Source: Anodontia alba (lineage: Eukaryota; Mollusca; Bivalvia; Lucinida; Lucinidae). From it: a stretch of DNA of 64,000 nt. Position 1 is the first letter of the stretch, and every line of letters starts with the position of its first letter. Below the pieces are notes generated by a model, which saw only the letters and a program-made list of their open reading frames with translations, ran no database searches and had not been told where the DNA came from. Both the position numbers and the translations under genes were made by a program. Below are positions 46,501 to 58,500 of the stretch, one piece after another. Where the stretch lies: positions 86,693,937 through 86,757,936 of the forward strand of contig OZ024834.1 in NCBI GenBank assembly GCA_964016985.1, given 5' to 3'.

Positions 46501-49500
46501 TGGATGCGCCATCCGACTGGAGACCAGGAGATCGTGGGTTCAACCCCCGCCGAGGTCGGCAACATTCTTTCGTGGAGATTGATCATGAAATATTTTCTAC
46601 GGTCATTCTCTCCCTTCCGACTGGAGACCAGGAGGTCGAGGGTTCAACCCCCGCCAAGGTTGGCAACATTCTTTCGTGGAGATTGATCATGAAATATTTT
46701 CTGTGGTCATTCTCACCCTTCCGCTGATTCAAGAAGGGCAGTTGTCAGTTTCTGGGGAAAGAATGTGCACAATACTGGTTAACTGCTTAGAGGAGTAAGC
46801 CTGCCCAGTAAACGTGTGGTTAGGTAAACTGACTGCGCTCGACATGACCCGATTAGTCCTTTAAGCAGTAAACTAATATTTATGTAGCTTCTTTCAACAG
46901 AAACTGACAACTGCCCTTCTTGAATCAGCAGAAGGGAGAGAATTACCTTAGAAAATATTTCATGATCAAGTCCCATGAAAGAATGATATTGTGCAGATCT
47001 GATTTGGGATTGCAAATGGCCCGAAATGGGCAAATTTCATCAAATTTTGAGTTATCTGCACATGACACAATAATGGATTATAGTTTCACATTTTTATGGG
47101 TATTATAGTTTCACATTTTTATTTATTTAAGTACATGAGTTTATTGAACAAACCATAACAATTTTAATTTTTAGGCATCCATCCCCATTTTCATGTATTC
47201 AGCCTTTCTTCACACACAGCTGTAATAACCATTTTCATTAGCAAATCAAAATATACCATTTCTTATGGTCAGGTCTTTGCACTTGAACTCCTCTAGCAGT
47301 ATCTACCGTAATTACCCTAAGTACTCGGACAGCTAGGCCTTTGCAAATGTGGCATCTGATCAGAGTCTACACTGTTTGCCGTACGTACAGCAATATTTTA
47401 GACACATCAACATTTAGTAGAATGAACTGTATCAACTTTTAGGACAAGTATGGTAAATAGTTAAGGTGTCCCACTACTTAGGGTTATTACAGTATGTTAC
47501 ATACATGTTTGATTCACTGTTTTCCATTACTGACAGCTCCTATAGTAATAAATCGAACGCCTTGTATAAAGTGCCTTTTGATATATGTTTTATCAGGCTC
47601 AACCTGAAAATATGAGTGAATGACTCAGTAAAGCTAGCCATTCCTTGGTCTTGAGATTTCTTCATATTTTCTAGTCTGCTGTTAAAATTGATATTGGGGG
47701 ATGTTAATATGGTATTCTCCATATCTTTACAGCCTGGTAAGAAGAGGTCCAAAACAGTCTCATTTGCGTAAGTATCTATTATTTCTTTCATTAAATGGTT
47801 GATGCTCTGCTATTCATTAGATGTGCCTTGTGCAGGCACTTCTAATGAGTACATAAAACATGTTTTAGTGAAGTAAAGAAAAAAAAAAGTATATGGATAT
47901 CCCCATTTAATTTGGAGCTCGGCAGAAAACAATTGACTTGTTATTAATTTCATTAACATGCCTTAGTCTGTTGGTGGTGTGTGTGTGAGGGGGGGTGGGG
48001 GGGGGGTGTAGTTTATTCAGTCTAAAATGGTTTAAGTCAGTGGCTTAGGATGTGATATCATTATTTTATACAGGGCCATGCACAGAGACAAATCCCCAGT
48101 ACCTCCCACTGTTGTAGAAGAACCAGTTGGTTTCCAGGTACGTAACACAGTTTCAACTTTTTCCAAGAAAAAAGAGCATTTTGCATGAGTGATCAGAACA
48201 GTAAAAATTTTAAAACATGAGAAAACGTGAGAATAAATTTCTCAGGTTTTTAATTTCCGCCGTTGCTTGTATCCGCGAAAAACAAAAAATTGCCATTGCC
48301 CCATGAAAATTTGGCAACACTGGACCTTTTAGTCAACTTATGTAAAGATGGAATGTAAACAAATCTTAATATGGACAAATTTATTAAAAGAAATACATAG
48401 CTCTTGATAAGGCGCTTTTTTCAACCAAAAAAAAATATCTATAGTTTTCTTATTTCTTAACAAAAATATATGTTGTGGGTACTCATTAGAAGCGCCTCGG
48501 TGAGGCGCTTCTAATGAGTACCCATAACATATGTTTTGGTCGAGAAATAAGAAAACCATTTACCTGATACACACTCTTATCTAGACCAATGAAATACAAT
48601 GGTAATATAACCCGGGATTGTTAAGGCTGTTTCATCAGTGCAAGTAGCCTTAAATCAGTTGTTTTTAGTGGAAATCTTTTCAGTCGTAATTACTAATAAC
48701 ATAACACAATCCTTTTCCCAGGTTATACCTGTATTCCTTTGAAGTTTTTTCGTCCTATGTTAAGGGAAGTAACTACCACAAGATGTTATCCTTGGATGCT
48801 TTGTAATTATGTTAAGGGAAGTAACTACTGCAAGACATTATCATTCGATGCTTTGCAAATGTCTCTGTTACTTTGGACAAGGACCTGCACAGTGGCTCAG
48901 TGGCAGAGCGTCTGCTTTGTGATCGGGAGGTTGCGGGTTCCATCCCTGGCCGGGTCATACCAAAGACTTTGAAAATGGTACTAACTGCTGTTTTGCTTGG
49001 CGCTCAGCATTAAGAAAGTAGAGCTAGAACTGGTCAGCTCAGTGTAGTATAATGTGACTGTGTGGATTATCATGTCAAAGTGTCTGGGGTTGGGTATTTC
49101 AGCGAGGCAGCAATCTAAAAGTGAGCATTGAGCACCCTGCCACATCCAGACACAGTTGCGATATGACTGACAGAGGTTGAAAGCGACGTTAAGCCCAGTT
49201 CAAACAAACAAATAGATGAGACAGCGCATATGCAGAATGATATGAACCCTTGCATTTTGCGCATGCTCGTAGGCACTTTTGGTTTGACGCTGCTGAATGT
49301 GGTCCGTCACTTTTGAATTGAGGTTTAATAATAACCCTTGTCATGCTAAATAAATTAATATGCCATGCCCACTTCTAAATGTCAGCCAATCAGATGCCTT
49401 GATCGAGGTTGTTGACATAAATTTATAGACTGAATGGCAAACAGTGCAGATCCAGATCAGTTGGCTTCTGAAGAAGCCAACTGATCTGGATCTACACTGT

Positions 49501-52500
49501 TTGCAAAGGAAGAGTATATCCAGGTTTAGCAGGACACGGGTTGATATTTTTCTAGCCAACTGTTGGTGAATATCTGATAGACAAGAGCACGGTGAAAGAT
49601 GATGGCACGGTACCTACTATATGGCTTTTCAAGAAAGGTGGAATCATCCAAAAATATAACAGGATCGAAGAAAATGGCGAAGTGGTATACACGAGTGCGC
49701 AGTGGGTAAGTTAGATGCTGGGTATCATATTTACCAGAAATATTTAGACACTTTAAGTCCTTACCATACATGACCTAAAGCCGGCCTCGATGGCTCAGTT
49801 GGATGTCCAATTGGTTATCAGGAGGTTGTGGGTTCGTCCCCGGTCGGGTCAGCAATTCTTTAGTGAAGATTGATCGTGAAATATTTTCTACAGTCATTCT
49901 CTCCCTCTGGCTGATTTAAGAGGGACAGTTGTCATTTTCTGGCAAAAGAATGTGCACAATACTGGTTAACCGCTAAGAGGACTAAGCCTGCCCAGTAAAA
50001 GTGTGGTTAGGTAAATTGACCGCACTTGACATGAACCCATTGGGTTGACTGGCCTGTAAAACCTCAACACAAAAAAAAAAACGACCTAAAATTCGAACAA
50101 GTTGTGTAAATATTGCCTATTAACAGTGATCTAGATTTTGATACAATGAGTATTTTCCCTGTGGTTTAAAGCATAATGATGAAATGCTCATTTGCAAAGC
50201 TTAACTCTTAAAGCATGAAGCAAAATTGTAGCATACAAAATTCAACTTTTTACAGAGAAAATAAGGCTTGGCATTTCATGTGAATTGTCTGCCTGACAGA
50301 CAATTCACATGAAATGCCAAGCCTAATTTGGCAACATTATTTCGTGAAGATTGATCATGAAATAGTTTCTACGGCCTTTCTACCTTCGCCTGATTCAAGA
50401 AGGGCAGTTGTCAGTTTCTGGCAAAATAATGTGCACAATACTGGTTAACTGCTTAGAGAACTAAGCCTGCCCAGTAAAATTGTGGTGAGGTAAACTGACC
50501 CCGCTCGACATGACCCCATTGGGTTGACTAGGCCGTAAAACCTCAACACAAACCATATGGAATATAAGTAAAATATCAATACTTTTTGGTTGATAGAGGC
50601 ACCTTATCTGGAAATATGATTAGTCTGCAACTGTGTAATATTTGCAGTTCTCTGATTGGTGGGATGACTATGGAGACCGTTACGCTCCTGTAAAGATACA
50701 AGTGAAATTCAAACATTTAAACAAGGTAAAAGTAACAATCACAGAATGGCCAGAAGACATGGCATCCTGGGAAAAAACAAGAAATGGGTGAGTGATTATT
50801 ACTTACAACATGTCAGCAAAAATGTGTTCTCATTTCAAAAACACTCCTATTCAAATATATAGAAAATTTTACCTCCAAAAACTGAAAATTTTCAGATAAA
50901 AAATTCTGATATTTTTTCGTATTTCTGCTCAAAACATGGATTGTAGGTACTCGTTAGAACTGCCTCGGGGAGGAGGTTCCAACAAGTAACCACAATCTGT
51001 GTTTTTGAGCAGAATTAAGAAAAATAACGTATACCCCTTTAGACCCTAGTTTTACTATATAAAAGTGGGGTTTAAGGGGGTCAAAATTATATAGGCATGT
51101 TTTCGTGATGTGTCAGTTGATTGACTGACCAACCAACCAGCTATTGGACTGACCTACTTTAAATAACACCTTCTCATTTCGAGGATTGAGCGCAAGACTA
51201 TAGTAACTCAAACATATTTTTGAAACCCTTGTTTAGGGGCAACGGACCCCTTTGTAAACAATGCAAATTTAGATGCCATTGCTCATACGAGCAATGGCAC
51301 CTAAATTTTCATTGTTTACAGAAAGAAATGTTGTAATCTTCATAACGCCTTCATGGTGAGGAGATTAGGTTTGGGGAAAAACAACCATCTGACTTACGCT
51401 AGTCTTGCGCTCAACCCTCGATTTGATCAGTGTATCATTAGGATGCGTGGCTAAATTTAGAATTTTGCAAAAATAAAATTCCATGATTGCAGATGAGAAT
51501 AATAGAAGTGTCCAGATAAATATTTTTCTTAATTTCACAAAACATATTTTGTGGAGAAAAAATAAAATGATAATAAAAAAAAAAAAAAAAAAATCAGCAT
51601 TTCATGCCCCCACCAATAATTTGGCACGGGCAGTTCTGCTTTACCTAGTCATCCATATGACAGTCTCAAGTTATACGTTAAGACACCAACTTGATTACAG
51701 AGTTGAGGTTACATATAATGTGTTAAATTTTTGGGTTTTATGCTTGGTTTAAGTCCATTTATTGATCTTTTTTTTTTTTATTGTTTTTTTTTTCTCACCA
51801 ATGGTTTCATATGCTTTTACATTTAGTTTGATGGTGTGTGTGTAGCATAGAGATGTCACTTCTCTACAACACTCAGCGCTATTCAAAGCCTACTGAGGTC
51901 AAATTTCTGAGAGTGCTCAATGCAGGGGATTCTGTGTACTTTGGTCTCATTCTAGTGTTAGTGCAAATAGCGGCTTGCCTAGAGCTATGGATAAATATGT
52001 TGTTACACGATATAAACACACATCGACGAGGGGCATCTAATGAGTACATCATAATAGCTGGTTCATTACAAAATCAAGTTAATATACCATTTCGATGCAA
52101 ATGACCCTCGTGGGTGGATGCGTGGTTAAATCTGAACTTATCATCATCATTCTAATTAGTACGTACAACATATGCTTTGAGGGAGAAATAAGAAAAACAT
52201 TGGTACTTATTTGTTGAAAAAAGTGCCTTATCTGGAGCTATGTTTAAAACTTTATTTAACCCTTGTCCTGCTGAATTAATTAAGAAGCCACTCCCACTTC
52301 TAAGTTTCAGCCAATCAAATAGCTTGATCAAGGTTATAGAACTAAATTCACGTACTTGATGACAAACATTGTAGATCCAAAACTCTGTCAAAAAATCTAC
52401 ACTGTTTGCGAAGATAGGGTATATCTGGGTTCGGCAGGACAAGGGTTAATAAATCTAAGTTTTTTGTTGTTTTTTTTTACTACCAGGGGTGTAACATCTA

Positions 52501-55500
52501 CTAAAACCCCACAAGCAACTACCTCAGAAAACAAGGAGAATACGTCGCCGGCTAAGCAAACATCTGGTGGTAGGGAAACAAATGAGTCGGAAGTCAGTTC
52601 TACAACTACGCAAGGAGATGAAGAGTTCCAGGTAAAAATTAGAACCTGAACTACAAGATCTATAAACAATACAGATCCTGTTCTAAAGATCACCTATTTG
52701 AGTAGGTGGGTGGGGCAGGAGGTGGGTGGGGTTGGGGGGCGGGGCAACACAGTCAAAACAGTTTATACCTCCCTGCTGATCACCTATTTGAGAGGGTGGG
52801 TGGGCAGGGGGTGGGGTTGGCTGGGGTGGGGGGCAACACTGTCAGAAGGGTTTATACCTCCCTGCTGTAAAGGGGTTTACTCTAAGGGGAAAAATTGCTC
52901 CCCTTTGGAGCAAGTTCTTCCCTTTTAGGGTAGAGCCTTTTAAGGAAGGGGATTGCCATGCAGAGCAAACAAGAATTCTCAAAAATTGTTTCTGGGCAGG
53001 AGGGGCAAAATATCTACTAGGTTTATTCAGTCCCCTTGAGGGACCATTGAAAATATATGAAGATGATTAGAACATTGTCACCTGTATCAGTTTGACCATC
53101 TAACTTAACCTTTACTTTACTGGGCTAATTCGGCAGACAGCTAATTGATATTTTTTTCCAGAAAACAGCCTGTTTTCTGTCAGAGAAAATATGAAAAAAA
53201 AAAAAAAATAAAAAAAAATGTCAATTTGTTATCTGTTGAATCTTTCCAGAGAATGATAAAAGGTTCAGAGACCACTTGAATATATACCAAGCTGATAAAA
53301 ACAACATGACGTGTAGTAATTTGACCAACTAATTTAAAGAACTATATCTTCTGATTTCCTTGGGTCATCTCATTACATATAGGGGAAGATTAGGGTGTTA
53401 ATGACATAGACATGTTACAGTAATAAATAATTGCAATACCTGAGCATCTTACTTGTTTTGTCTTTTGTTTCAATTTTTATACCTCACCACATGTTAGTGG
53501 CGGGTTATTATGGTTTCACGTTGGATGTCCATGTGTCTGTCCGCCAGTCTTGTCTGTCTGTCTGTCCTTATTTTGTTTCCGGATGATAACTTGAGTAAAC
53601 ATCAGTGGATTTTCACCAATCTTGGTATGTGCATTGATATTGTGGATAGCTGTTTTTGAAAAATTTCATCATTTTTTGACAGAGTTATCTACCTGCTCAC
53701 GCCCATATCTTCATTTATGGAAGATAATTTGAGTAAATATCAATGGATTTTCACCAAACTTGGTGTGTGCAATGATATTGTACAGATCTGGTTTTGGATT
53801 GCAAATGGGCAAATTTCGTCAATTTTTGACAGAGTTATCTGCTCTGAACAAGATAATGGCAGGGTATTATTGTTTAATGTTTTTATTTTTTTTTTCAGAT
53901 TGGTCGCTTTGTGATAGACAAGAAAGATATGAAGAATGTTGATAATTTTGCGATCTGGAAGATCGAGAGTGGAATACTGCTGAAGAAGTATGAAATGAAT
54001 ATTGTGAAGGGGAAAATGATGCACAAACCTGTCAAAGTGGTATGTATGGTCAATTCTTATATTTATTCTGTCCGTCCATCTGTCTGTCTGTCTGTCACAA
54101 AATCCTGTCAGCTCTGTAACATGAAAACCTATCAAGATATTTTAATGAATCTTCATAGAAATGTAAAGCATCATCAGATGATGTGCAGACCATAAGAACC
54201 ATAACTCTTGTCAATACATTTTTTAAGTTATTCCACTTTGAAATCTGACAATCATTTCATGTCTGCTCTGTAACTTGAAAACCATTCAAGATATTTTCAT
54301 GAAACTTCAATATTCCCCTTTGAAATTTAACAATGGTAATTTTGTGTCTGCTCAATAGCTTGAAAATCGTTCATGATAGCATCATGAAACTTCATAGAAA
54401 TATAAAGCATTATAGACCACAAGAACTGTAACTCTTAACTATACATTTTTGGAGTTACTCCCCTTAGAAATTTAATTTGACAATGGTTGTTTCCTGTCTG
54501 CTCTGTAACTTGAAAACTGTTCAAGACATTTACATGAAATTTCACAGAGAAAAGGGTTTGCACACCTTGCACCCCTTCTGCTATGGGCCTGCAATGATGA
54601 TAAAAAATTAGTATGGGTAAACTTTCTATATGTGAGTGGCAGCGAGTGGCAGTGAGTGGGAGGAGACATATGTTTGTTTTTTTGTTAAAAACAGCTCTAG
54701 TTTTTTATGGTCAGGGTTATATTTGTTTTTATTTTCGAAATACCAGTTATTGTATGGCTGAGAATCCTGAAATTATAGCAAGTGGTGATTCTTCCTTCCT
54801 AGTTTTGGGTTTTAATTTGAATGCAGAAATTAATATCACATTTCTTGGAGATTGATCATGACATTACGAAAACATGCCTATTCAAATATATAAAGACAAT
54901 TTCACCTCCAAAAACTGAAAATTTGAAGATAAAAACTCTGATATTTTTCATAATTCTGCTAAAAAACATAGCTTGTGGGTACTCCTTAGAACTGCCTCAG
55001 CGAGGCAGTTCTAACGAGTACCCACAATCTATGTTTTTGAGCAGAAATAAGATAAATAATATATACCCCTGTAAACCCCAGTTTTACTATATAAAAGTGG
55101 GGTTTTAAGGAGGTCAATATTATATAGGCATGTTTTCGTGATGAAACTTAGAGGACTAAGCTTGCCCAGAAGAAAGTGTGAGTAGGTTAACTAATCAGCT
55201 CAACTTGATCATAACAGTGTTGACTGGGCTGTAAAACACCAAATCAAGCATAATTTTTTTTCTTGAATGTGGAATACTGACCTTAACTCTTTAAAAGAGT
55301 CAGAAACATCCTTATCTCCAGTAAGATAGAATATTGTGTAAATATTTTTATTTCCACGAAAAGTACTCATTAGAAGTGCCGAGGCACTTCTAATGAGTAC
55401 CCACAACATATGTTTTTGTGAAGAAATAAAAAAAAAATATCGATACTCCAGGTTAAAAAAGTGCATTATCTTGAAATGAAATTACAGCTTGTCTGGATGA

Positions 55501-58500
55501 TTGGTAGAAATGTCAGAAAAATTCCCAATTTGATGTTTTTGAAAATTATTTACATCAGTTCTAGCTTGCATATCAGAAGCGTCTCGGTGGCCACGTGGTT
55601 ATGCACCCGACTATGGACCATAAGGTCCTGGGTTCGAATTTCGCTTGAGGTGAACTCAGTCATGCGCCTTTCATTATCACCCTTCCATCATCTCTCATTA
55701 TGTCTTAAATTATGTTGAAAGGGTTGTAAAATACAAAATCATCATCTAACATGCGTAATTTTACTTGTGTACTATTTTTAGTATCGAGGATACAGAGACA
55801 TAGGAGATTTCTATAATCCAATTAAGATAAAGAGGGTGGTTGACCTCATGTCCGACTATGTGGAAGTTGATGAAGCCAGTCGACCAAAACTATACTACGA
55901 CGAAAGGTACATGTTAGAATAAGCAGGCCTTGTATGTTAACCCATTTAAGCCTAGCATCCCATAAAAGGGACATAGGCAAACAGTAGACACAGATCAGAC
56001 ACCACAGAATGCAGTGTCTGATCAGGGTCTACACTGTTTGCATTAAGTTCAGAATTTTCTACATAACATATAGTAATAAAAACTAATCAGACACCCCTTA
56101 TATAGGAAATGGGCCTGTGCAAAGAGTTGAGGTAGAAAAGTCCATTCAGCATAAATGAATTAACCCATTTACACCTAAATATATCCAAAAAAATGGACCT
56201 TGGCAAACAATGTAGACTTTAATCAGATGCCTCAGGATGTTGTTTTTTAGCTCGCCTGTACGAAGTACAAGGAGAGCTATTGTAGTCACCCCGGTCGTCC
56301 ACGTTTGCGTTTGCGTTCCCGTTCCCGTCACACTGCGTTAAAGTTTTTCAAATGCTTATATCTCAACAGTCACTCCTCATAGAGGCATCAAATTTGGAAC
56401 TTAGGTACCTTGGAGGGTCTTCTGAGATTCCAAGAGAATAAACCCCTGGGTTCATGCCCCTGGGTGGGGCTAGGAGTCAGAATCTAGGACACCTTTGTAA
56501 TACTGTGTTAAAGTTTTTCAAATTCTTATATCTTGACTTTCACTCCTCATAGAGCATTCATATTTAGAATTTGGGTACCTGGACGAGTCTTCTGAGATTC
56601 CAAAAGAACATACCCCTGGGTTCATACCTCAGGGTGGGCCTTGGGGTGGGGCTAGGGGTCAAAATCTAGGACACATTTGTAAAATCTTATATGCCTACAG
56701 GTTATAGACACAACTGGTTATACATCAGCTAACTATGTGACATCGGTTTAAGTGTAAGAGAGTGAAGGTCATGGTGACCTACATTTTACGGTCCAGGTCA
56801 CCTAGATTTCACGGTCCAGTGATTTTGCCTTATATCTTGAATACTATTTGTTGGATAAATGTCACACCTGGGATATTACTTCCATGTGACCCAATGAATG
56901 ACCACTTACTATATCTAGGTCATTGTGACCTATATTTCATGGTTCAATGATTTTGCCTTATATCTTGAATACTATTTGTTGGTTAAATGTCACACCTGGG
57001 ATATTACTTCCATGTGACCCAATGAATGACCACTTACTATATCTAGGTCATTGTGACCTATATTTCATGGTTCAGTGATTTTGCCTTATATCTTGAAAAC
57101 TATTTGTTGGTTAAATGTCACACCTGGGATATTAGTTCCTTGTGACCCGATTATTGACGTCAAAATATATCTCTGTTGGTGTGACCTATATTTCATGGTT
57201 CAGTGATTTTGCCTTATATCTTGAATACTATTTGTTGGATAAATGTCACACCTGGGATATTAGTTCCATGTGACCCAATGAATGACCACTTACTATATCT
57301 AGGTCATTGTGACCTATATTTCATGGTTCAGTGATTTTGCCTTATATCTTGAATACTATTTGTTGGATAAATGTCACACCTGGGATATTAGTTCCTTGTG
57401 ACCCGATTATTGACGTCAAAATATATCTCTGTTGGTGTGACCTATATTTCATGGTTCAGTGATTTTGCCTTATATCTTGAATACTATTTGTTGGATAAAT
57501 GTCACACCTGGGATATTACTTCCATGTGACCCAATGAATGACCACTTACTATATCTAGGTCATTGTGACCTATATTTCATGGTTCAGTGATTTTGCCTTA
57601 TATCTTGAATACTATTTGTTGGATAAATGTCACACCTGGGATATTAGTTCCTTGTGACCCGATTATTGACGTCAAAATATATCTCTGTTGGTGTGACCTA
57701 TATTTCATGGTTCAGTGATTTTGCCTTATATCTTGAATATTTGTTGGATAAATGTCACACCTGGGATATTAGTTCCATATGACCCAATGAATGACCACTT
57801 ACTATACCTAGGTCATTGTGACCTATATTTCATGCTTCAGTGATTTTGCCTTTTATTTTTATTACTATTTCATGGAGAATTGTCATACCTGGATTATTAT
57901 ATCTATGTGACAAAATGATTTACATACAAATACATCTAGGTCAGTGTGACCTATATTATATGGCTTAATGATAAAAATGTTACAATATAAAATGTACCCA
58001 GCAGGTGAGCTCGCTGTCCTCCGACAGCTCTTGTTGATCAGGATCTCCTATTTAACTTGCAGCAGGTGAAGGAAGGGGGCGTGTAAGTATCACTTGTGGC
58101 TCTTTCTCTTTCCTTTATCTTCTATTTCTCTTTCCATCCTCTATAAGCACTTCTTTTCCTTTGTTGCTTTTCTTCCTTTCTCTAGCAGATGACACAGTGA
58201 CCATCAAGGGTTGATGTGTCATTAAACCCCAAAACAAACAAACAAAATTTTCTCCCTTTCTCTGGCAGATGACACAGTGACCCTCAATGGTTGATGTGTC
58301 ATTAAACCTCAACACAAACAAAATTTTCTCCCTTTCTCTGGCAGATGACACGGTGACCCTCAAGAGTTGACGTGTCTTTAAACAAAAATTCAGAAGATAT
58401 AATATATGAGTTCCATAGTCCCCCAAAAAACAACAGAAAATTGTATGAAAGAAAAGGGTGATGTTTTATCACTTCCATACAAGCACTAAATGGCCAGGCT

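Larger units (their letters stand above)
45740..47732 (+). other. Intron 9: SINE cluster and palindrome fragments
   Basis: A palindrome lies at 45955-46005 (GGCCCAGATCAGACTGCGCA). A satellite-like fragment is at 46385-46475, and the SINE plus inverted SINE fragment at 46482-46988. The rest is unassigned. Confidence 0.6.
49706..50647 (+). other. Intron 12: two SINEs and a hairpin repeat
   Basis: Hairpin at 50225-50325 (GGCATTTCATGTGAATTGTC and complement) joins directly to the truncated SINE. Confidence 0.7.
50788..52486 (+). other. Intron 13: three MITEs, A-rich and T-rich runs
   Basis: Elements are listed separately. A poly-A run at 51573-51592 and poly-T runs at 51769-51794 have no other signal around them. 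Confidence 0.65.

Noticed and set aside
48717..48745. Additional exon after TTTTCCCAG at about 48720
   Set aside because: The frame from exon 11 meets a stop within a few codons and no donor fits; exons 11 and 12 already join in phase 0.
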